Positions 58,429 through 64,000 of a stretch of 64,000 bases of DNA are shown one piece after another. The position numbers and the translations under genes were made by a program. This DNA comes from CP2-2F sp034436355 (GTDB lineage: Bacteria > Chloroflexota > Anaerolineae > Aggregatilineales > UBA2796): NCBI GenBank assembly GCA_034436355.1, contig DAOTVQ010000032.1, positions 1 to 64,000 of the forward strand. Reading direction: 5' to 3'. Position 1 is the stretch's first letter; each line of letters begins with the position of its first letter. The notes under the pieces are model-generated. The model made no database searches and was not told the DNA's origin. It saw nothing but the letters and a program-made list of their open reading frames with translations.

Positions 58429-60354
58429 ATGGCCCGTGAGACGAACGCAAAAGATGCGCCGCTGCGCACCTTCCTCATCGAACCGTTCGATATCATGCTG
58501 CACGCCACCGAAGATGGCGTAAACGCGCTGCAAACCCGCTTTGCCAACTGGCTGCGAGCACTGCATACCCCGGCACGTTTCGCCTGCTGGCAGATTCCTG
58601 CCACGCTGGATGAGAAAATTTCGCAGGTCAGCCGCACCGCGCGTGAAACCGCCGATGCGCAGCGGGCGGGCCTGCTAATGGAATATCGGCGGCACTACGA
58701 GCTGCTCCAGGATTCCGCCGAGTATCAACGGGCGGTGTGCGGTATGGCACTCTGGTCGGAAGAAAACCCGCGTGCGTTGGCGGCAGGCATCACCTCCGCG
58801 TTCGATACGCCCGTCACCAAAACGGTATGGCCTGCGCTCTTCAACGGGCAATATGAACTGCGGGAGAGTCCGTTCTGGCATCTCGCGCCGGTGGGCCGTC
58901 CCGGTGAGAGGGCAGTCTGGGCGATCCTCAATTCCTACGAGTTTCTACCCTCCATCTGGAACTTCTTCCGTCCGCTGGCCTCGCTGCTGCGACTGAACTT
59001 CCCGCTGGCGCTGACGGTGAATATTCCCAAGACCTATGACCGGAATGACGGCATTGACGCGGTGGAAAGCATCATCGCGGCCTATCAGGTGCATCTGGCG
59101 ACCATTCGCGGCGAGGACAGCCGCTCGGTGACGCGGGTCAACGACTGTCGCCGGGCGTTACAGGAGATGAATCAGGGCGACGCGCTACATCTCGCGCAGA
59201 TCACCATTGCGGTTGCCGCGCCGGACGTGGAGACGCTCAAAGCGCGGGTCGCGGCGGTGGTCAATGAGACGCGGGCGTGGTTCCTGCTGCGGCAGGAGGT
59301 GGGCGAACTGCTGGCGCGTGCGGTGGGCTACTTCGCCGCCAAACCGACCAAAACCATCGGACTGCCTCAAACGACATGGCCCGTCACCTCACGGGAGCTG
59401 GCGCTCATGCTCGCGCCGCTCGGTTACCGCAAACTGTCCAGCACGCAGGGCATCCTGCGCGGCGAGGCGGTCGGCGCGTCGTATCCTATGTTTCACGACT
59501 CGTGGCGGGATAAACGCGCCACCCACGAAATCTGGGTGGGCGTGTCGGGCTTCGGCAAGACGTTCTACTGCAACTGCTATCTGAGCCGTGAATACGCAGA
59601 AAACAGCATCCCGTTCGACCTGCTCGAGCCGATGGGACACGGCAAACACGTGGCGGAGGCGTTTGGCTTGCCCTGGTATGTGATGAGCGCCCGCACGACG
59701 GTCATGAACCCGAACGATGTGATGTTTCCGACCTTAACCGAACAGCGCAGCCATGTCACACGGCTGTACGAGACGGTGTTGGGTCGAGCATTGTCAGGTG
59801 GTCAGCGGGAAAACCTGGAACGGGGGTTGCTTGGGGAAGCACTCGACCTATTGTATCGCGGCTTCCCGGACCTGCAAAAGGTCACGCCCGATCTCACGCC
59901 CACGCCGGAAACGCTGTGCGACATCCTGCGCGGACTGGGCGACAAAGAGCACATCAAGGTCATCGCCCGCGACTTGGCGGACGAGATCGCCGGGTTGTGC
60001 TGCGGCAGCGGGCCGTGGGCGAGTTTCCTGAACGAGCAGACCAACGTGGATCTCTCGCGGGGCGGGCGGGACTGGATCGGGCCACGCATCTTCTCATTCC
60101 ACGAGATGAGCGAAGACCCGATCATGCTGGCGATTGCCTATGCCCAGGTGTTGTCGGCTATCCGCCGCGACTCGCTCATCGACGAGCAACCGCGCATCAT
60201 CGCCGTCGATGAAGTCTACCGCCTGATGCGCTATCCATCACTGTTGGACTTCCTGATCGAGGCGGCAAAGACCTTCCGCACCCGCCGCAAGAAACTGCTG
60301 GCAATCGATCAGTCGAGAGCGAATTCACGGCGAGTTGTGGCACATCTGTGCTAG
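58429..60354 (+). pseudogene. VirB4-type secretion ATPase, 3'-truncated
   Basis: The ATPase that powers conjugative pilus assembly. Walker A GVSGFGKT is at residues 371-378 and Walker B IIAVDE at 590-595; between them lie LLEPMGHGKHVAEAFGLPWY and PIMLAIAYAQVLSAIRRD. VirB4 proteins normally continue about 150-200 residues past Walker B. Here the sense ends at KKLLAIDQ (about 60315) and the last codons (SRANSRRVVAHLC) are foreign, where the remnant of a second serine recombinase begins on the other strand. It should be inactive. Confidence 0.85.
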
Positions 60355-61432
60355 ATACGGGCTGCTCCACCTGATATTCGGCGGTGTCACACCAGCGGGC
60401 ACTGCGGTTATACGGTTTCTTCCCAGTATAGGTCGCCGAATAGCGACCATTCCCAAATTTGTAGGCGTAGCGTTCTTGCAGCGAACGCCAGGTGTAGTCG
60501 AGGAAGGCACGCAGGATTTCCCACTGGTCTACCCCTGTTTCAATCATCTCGCACAGCTTCGCCAGATCGTCCTCGTCCCAGAAATAACCTGTACTTTTGT
60601 GGGTGGTGCTGCGCTCGGAGATACTGCCATCCCGCCAGTGGACAGTGATGTGCTTCGTGTGCCGTGTCACTTTGCTGATCTTGATATAACGGGCAAACTG
60701 CTCGAACAGGTCGCGCTTTTCCTCACGCGGCACGTCATCCCAGCACTGGATGATGAGTTCCAGCACCGGGCGAGCTTCGACCAGCGAACGGCTTTTGTGT
60801 TCGTTAGACTGGATGTGGTTCAACTCGGCGCGTAAGCCTTCCAACTCGTGTTCGGCGGCTTCGTAACGTGCCTGCGCCCGCCGTACATCTGCCTGATCCA
60901 CGTTCTCCAGACTCGCCAGCACTGTCTGCCACAGCGCCTCGTCAATCGTGGTCGCATGGAGGCGTTCCAGCAGCATTTCATCCACCAGTCCATCCACAAT
61001 CGAGGCTTTGATGTTCCAGACGTTCGAGCGGTAGGGATACTCTGCCAGTTGGTACTTGTAGTGCTTTGCTTCTGTCGCCCATGAACAGGTCAGCCGCCGG
61101 TGGGGATACTCTGGCAGGTCATCGGTGTAGGCAAGGTAAGCATAGGTCGGTTTCGGTTCTTCCCGTTCGTCTTTGTTGTGGCGTATCCAGGGACGATACG
61201 GCACATACTGCGGGTTCGGTTCGCCGTAGAAATCGACTGGCGAGAGACGATTGTAGGCATACATGAACAGATCGAGCGGAATAATGCCCTCATGATTGTT
61301 GAACTGGACAATCGCGCCTTTGTGAATCCAGTGACCGATGTACGCGACATTCACCAGCATGTTTCGCAGTCCATCCTGCGAGGGTGTCAGACCTCCTGTA
61401 AAGGGCGAACGCCGCTCCAGATGATCCGTCAC
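60197..61432 (-). pseudogene. Remnant of a second large serine recombinase
   Basis: Only the middle and C-terminal parts remain: the recombinase-domain motif MLVNVAYIGHWIHKGAIVQF, the coiled coil (ARYEAAEHELEGLRAELNHI) and one helical module (ETGVDQWEILRAFLDYTWRS) like the two in the recombinase at 41164. The catalytic resolvase domain with its Ser is absent; upstream the frame (AVPEGFQV) runs into TGA TGA. The final roughly 40 codons below about 60316 are antisense to VirB4 and are not real recombinase sequence. The GTG at 61432 overlaps the stop of the preceding small gene. Confidence 0.8.
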
Positions 61433-61659
61433 CTGAAACCCTTCTGGTACTGCCTCTGCGACGTGTCATCATCACTCGCGGGGTCAGCCAGATCGGGGTG
61501 GTGGAACACTTCGGTCTGGCGCAACAACGAATTACTTTCAGGGTACTCACTTTCGCCCAACCGCGCAACAATGCGAAGCATGGAGCGATACACCGACAGC
61601 AGGTTGATGCCGTCGGGTTCAGTATGTGGTTGTTCATCTAACAGGCGCTCAGGCTTCAA
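61429..61659 (-). CDS. Small protein between an RHH gene and a recombinase remnant
   Basis: 76 residues, acidic and soluble (LLSVYRSMLRIVARLGESEY). It overlaps the RHH gene by 11 bp and the recombinase remnant by 4 bp, so it looks like a translated middle gene. No family is recognised; it could also be a decayed part of the recombinase operon. Confidence 0.45.
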   Translation of the reverse strand: MKPERLLDEQPHTEPDGINLLSVYRSMLRIVARLGESEYPESNSLLRQTEVFHHPDLADPASDDDTSQRQYQKGFR

Positions 61660-61861
61660 CGGCTGCCTCCTGCATTAGTCTCGTTCTGTAGTATCTCACT
61701 GCCTCTAAAATGAAATACCGTGCCATATATGAGTCTGGCAGCTTAAGCTGTTTCGCCAGCACCTCGATCTCAGCGCGTTCCCTGTCCGTCAGCCGCATCG
61801 CAAAGATTCTTTTGCGTGTTACCTGCCGAACAGGTAGCGTAGGAATGTTGGGTCTCTCCAT
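61649..61861 (-). CDS. Ribbon-helix-helix DNA-binding protein
   Basis: 70 residues: a basic strand (VTRKRIFAMRLTDRERAEIE) and helices (LPDSYMARYFILEAVRYYRT) in the Arc/CopG/MobC style. Similar in plan to the RHH protein at 46607. First gene of the second element's remnant operon; probably a repressor or relaxosome accessory. Repeats at 62075-62123, about 215-260 bp upstream, may be its sites. Confidence 0.7.
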   Translation of the reverse strand: MERPNIPTLPVRQVTRKRIFAMRLTDRERAEIEVLAKQLKLPDSYMARYFILEAVRYYRTRLMQEAAVEA

Positions 61862-62074
61862 CAGTCGTGTTCCTTTGTTTTACGCATGGTTTGAGCGCAG
61901 CACACTGCTCCTGTGCGAACCCTGCATTTTTCCAGTTTCGGGTTAGCAATCTTGCGAAGGTGTCTGAAATATTTCGGCTCTCCGCCAGAATCAAAAGCTG
62001 ACTGCTCAGTATGTGGTACACCCACGTTTTACCGATGCAGCCAGCTTATCAAAGTCAGGTTGTGTAACCTGTGT

Positions 62075-62123
62075 AAAATTGACAAATCTGACCGTCAATT
62101 TTGGCAAAGTGACCGTCAATTTT
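62075..62123. repeat. Three GTCAATTTT boxes (two direct, one inverted) in a 312-bp intergenic region
   Basis: TGACCGTCAATTTT occurs at 62089-62102 and again at 62110-62123, exactly 21 bp (two helical turns) apart. The inverted core AAAATTGAC is at 62075-62083 and also supplies a TTGACA -35-like box. They lie between the RHH gene and the methyltransferase end in AT-rich DNA. They may be operators, iterons or an attachment site. No gene is seen between 61862 and 62173. Confidence 0.6.
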
Positions 62124-62173
62124 ACAACTCTATGGGGAATTTCGGAGGCTAATTGAGTTTTGCTGCCCTTAAC

Positions 62174-63643
62174 TTATACATCCGCTGTTTGAGCAAACCA
62201 AACCGAGCTTGTAATTTCTAAAGTATGTTCCGCCGGTCTATTCACCTGATCGAGAACGTCTCTTACCGCCTGGGCAATGCGTTCTCCCAATAAAGGCGGA
62301 ACGGCTTCTCCGATTTGGGCGCGAACCTCGGAACCCATAAATTCAAATTCATCACTAAAAGTTTGGATGCGCGCCCGTTCCCGCAATGTAAGCATCTGGC
62401 GATGTCGCTCATAGTGATAACCATATGTTCCCCCTCCCCCATATGCCATAACAGTCCATGCAGGTTTTAAAGGGGAAGGACGGCGGTAAATAAAGCTAAT
62501 TTCTTTACTTTCAACATGCCATTCGGTTCCATCTACAAACTCAGCGTTTTCCTCAGGCGGGATATGAAACATTCTCGCCTTAACTGCCGATGTTTGCTTA
62601 GGTATATCATTGGCAGAATCTTTTAAATCATAAACTGGCTTATCTAGCCAACCAAGCTGTTTAAGAAGTTCCTCATGCTGCTGCATTGCTAAATCAAAGG
62701 AGTTTTGGTCATGATCCTTTTCATAATTCAGCCTGTTGGCGGCGTAGTAGTCTTTAACTACATCGAAGGTCAGTCTCTCCCATACTCTACTGCACCAGTC
62801 AGAAGCTTTTTCAAACGGCTTGTCCTCTGCTAAACTCCGGTAGTCTTCCATGACCTGTCGGTACTTACTTTGCAATTTATGGAGCGGCTGTCCTTCAAAG
62901 ATTTCAATTGGTGTCAGGGGATAGCGACTAAAGCACCATACAGATCCAGTGAGTGCTGAGGAAATACCGTCCCGCAAGCTGCCGTCAAGTCCGTCTAAAA
63001 ACGTAACCAGATCGCTTCGGATGCCAACAATGATAAGTCGGCGACGTGTCTGCGGTACACCAACCACAGGAGCATCGACAACCCCGTTAAACAAAATAAC
63101 ATAGTCTTGAACCACTTCATGTGGCACTTTAACCGGCTGCTGTGCCGCAATTGCTTCTTGTCGGTGGGTGTCTAAGTTTTGTAGATCATCCAGCACGGTT
63201 TGATAAGCCAAGCCGCCGTTGGCGCTCGTAAAACCTGGAACGTTTTCAAACACAAACATCTTGGGCTGAAGAAACATTAATGCTCGCAAAAACTCCAAAT
63301 AGAGCTTTCCACGTCCAGCATTTAGTCCTTCCCGCTTACTGCCCTTAGATATAGAAAAATCTTGGCATGGAGGCCCATCAATCAGCACGTCAGGATTTAA
63401 AGATGTAAGGTGTGAAAAATCGACTTCACGAACATCACCTTGCACGACAGCCGGAAGGTCATGAAGCATTGGCGCAATCGGCGTGTGAAGTGTTTTTAGT
63501 TTAAGATTATGCGCGATTGTTTTGGCTGGATGCTCTGTGAGTTCCACAGCAAGGTGCGTTTCAAACCCTGCTCTGCGGAAACCCCAGTCAAACCCTCCAG
63601 CACCAGAAAAGAGTGAAGCAATAATTCTCTTTTTCTCTGTCAT
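62174..63643 (-). CDS. dcm: DNA (cytosine-5) methyltransferase
   Basis: 489 residues with all main C5-methyltransferase motifs: I ASLFSGAGGFDWGF, IV IDGPPCQDFS (catalytic Cys), VI FVFENVPG, VIII GVPQTRRRLIIVG, and X RAQIGEAVPPLLGERIA. The long target-recognition region between VIII and IX gives a specificity that cannot be read here. It transfers a methyl group from SAM to cytosine. Its GC content is well below the host genes. It overlaps a DNA glycosylase gene by 4 bp; no restriction nuclease is seen next to it within the window. Confidence 0.92.
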   Translation of the reverse strand: MTEKKRIIASLFSGAGGFDWGFRRAGFETHLAVELTEHPAKTIAHNLKLKTLHTPIAPMLHDLPAVVQGDVREVDFSHLTSLNPDVLIDGPPCQDFSISKGSKREGLNAGRGKLYLEFLRALMFLQPKMFVFENVPGFTSANGGLAYQTVLDDLQNLDTHRQEAIAAQQPVKVPHEVVQDYVILFNGVVDAPVVGVPQTRRRLIIVGIRSDLVTFLDGLDGSLRDGISSALTGSVWCFSRYPLTPIEIFEGQPLHKLQSKYRQVMEDYRSLAEDKPFEKASDWCSRVWERLTFDVVKDYYAANRLNYEKDHDQNSFDLAMQQHEELLKQLGWLDKPVYDLKDSANDIPKQTSAVKARMFHIPPEENAEFVDGTEWHVESKEISFIYRRPSPLKPAWTVMAYGGGGTYGYHYERHRQMLTLRERARIQTFSDEFEFMGSEVRAQIGEAVPPLLGERIAQAVRDVLDQVNRPAEHTLEITSSVWFAQTADV

Positions 63644-64000
63644 TCAGCACGCTCCAAAGTATCTATCTGCCGAATGGCAGCATAATAGTTGCAAATATCA
63701 GATATGGGACAGATATCACATTTCGGTTTGCGGTGGGTGCATATAGAAGCTGCAAAATCCAATACGCCCCAATTGAATTCTCGCGGCTTATCAGATGGCA
63801 CGAGTTTTTCCGCCATATCCCACATCCGCCGATCTTCGCGTGGGCGTTTTAGCTGTGACTTCCATCCAAAAACTCTGCCCATTACTCGGATTAAATTCGT
63901 ATCCATCGCTGGCACCGACACCCCATAAGCACAGCAGCGCACCGAATTCGAGATATAGCGTCCTATGCCCGGAAGTTTCCGCAGCAGTTCATCAGACTTC
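63640..64000 (-). CDS. HhH-GPD DNA glycosylase (MutY/Nth/mismatch glycosylase type), C-terminal part
   Basis: The frame is open to the window edge, so the N-terminus lies beyond 64000. Visible: the helix-hairpin-helix LRKLPGIGRYISNSV, the catalytic Asp region VPAMDTNLIRVMGRVFG, and the [4Fe-4S] ligands CTHRKPKCDICPISDIC. The 4-bp overlap with the cytosine methyltransferase implies a coupled function. Known pairs of this type (for example the Mig thymine glycosylase encoded beside M.MthTI) repair the T:G mismatches that arise from deaminated 5-methylcytosine. MutY-like A:G activity is the alternative. Confidence 0.85.
   Translation of the reverse strand, partial: KSDELLRKLPGIGRYISNSVRCCAYGVSVPAMDTNLIRVMGRVFGWKSQLKRPREDRRMWDMAEKLVPSDKPREFNWGVLDFAASICTHRKPKCDICPISDICNYYAAIRQIDTLERAE

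Noticed and set aside
60197..60316. C-terminal 40 codons of the second recombinase frame
   Set aside because: They are exactly antisense to the VirB4 Walker B region and only read through the insertion joint.
1..64000. tRNA, rRNA, riboswitch or CRISPR array
   Set aside because: Read through all intergenic regions by eye; no cloverleaf, rRNA segment, known riboswitch core or repeat-spacer array was recognised. A covariance-model scan would be needed to exclude small RNAs.

Overview
The window reads as a GC-rich chromosome segment of a Chloroflexota bacterium (Anaerolineae-like is my best guess, inferred). The reasons are the many exported proteins with long Thr/Pro linkers, the Roadblock/V4R/response-regulator cluster, the numerous GT4 glycosyltransferases and recA as a lone informational gene. 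No rRNA, tRNA or CRISPR array was seen.

Bases 1-41200 are chromosome-like. They hold the end of a surface repeat protein, an alcohol dehydrogenase, glycosyltransferase and RlmD-type rRNA methylase genes, an Lgt paralogue and an M20 peptidase. Next comes a molybdenum-hydroxylase block: a large subunit, YqeB and a YqeC-MocA fusion. A GH20 hexosaminidase behind a LacI-type operator, a truncated haemoglobin, an AT-richer three-gene islet ending in a TIR protein (21.0-22.5 kb), lgt, PadR and recA follow. A minus-strand operon then carries a pseudokinase-SGNH fusion with two GT4 and one GT9 genes. The Roadblock-V4R-regulator operon, an SH3-glycosidase, CapA, an amidohydrolase-CYTH fusion and an FHA-winged-helix regulator complete this part.

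Bases 41164 to about 60320 are a decayed conjugative or integrative element. It has a large serine recombinase with unusual C-terminal repeats, a CHC2/TOPRIM primase and a DUF3987 protein, a ParM/ParR-type partition pair beside an AT-rich palindrome, two LuxR-type regulators, and a type IV secretion block (lipoproteins, VirB6/TrbL-like, pilin-like VirB2, VirB3, VirB4). VirB4 is cut off at about 60.32 kb by the remnant of a second serine recombinase. No relaxase or VirD4 coupling protein is present, so the element looks defective. A toxin-antitoxin module sits between two copies of a 59-bp gene fragment inside it.

Bases 61.9-64.0 kb are AT-richer accessory DNA. They hold a C5-cytosine methyltransferase translationally coupled to an HhH-GPD DNA glycosylase that runs off the window.

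A striking feature is the number of single-base lesions: three in-frame TAG, one TGA, one TAA and five frameshifts. Seven lie in the element and three in chromosomal genes. They are either real decay or assembly errors; reads would decide.
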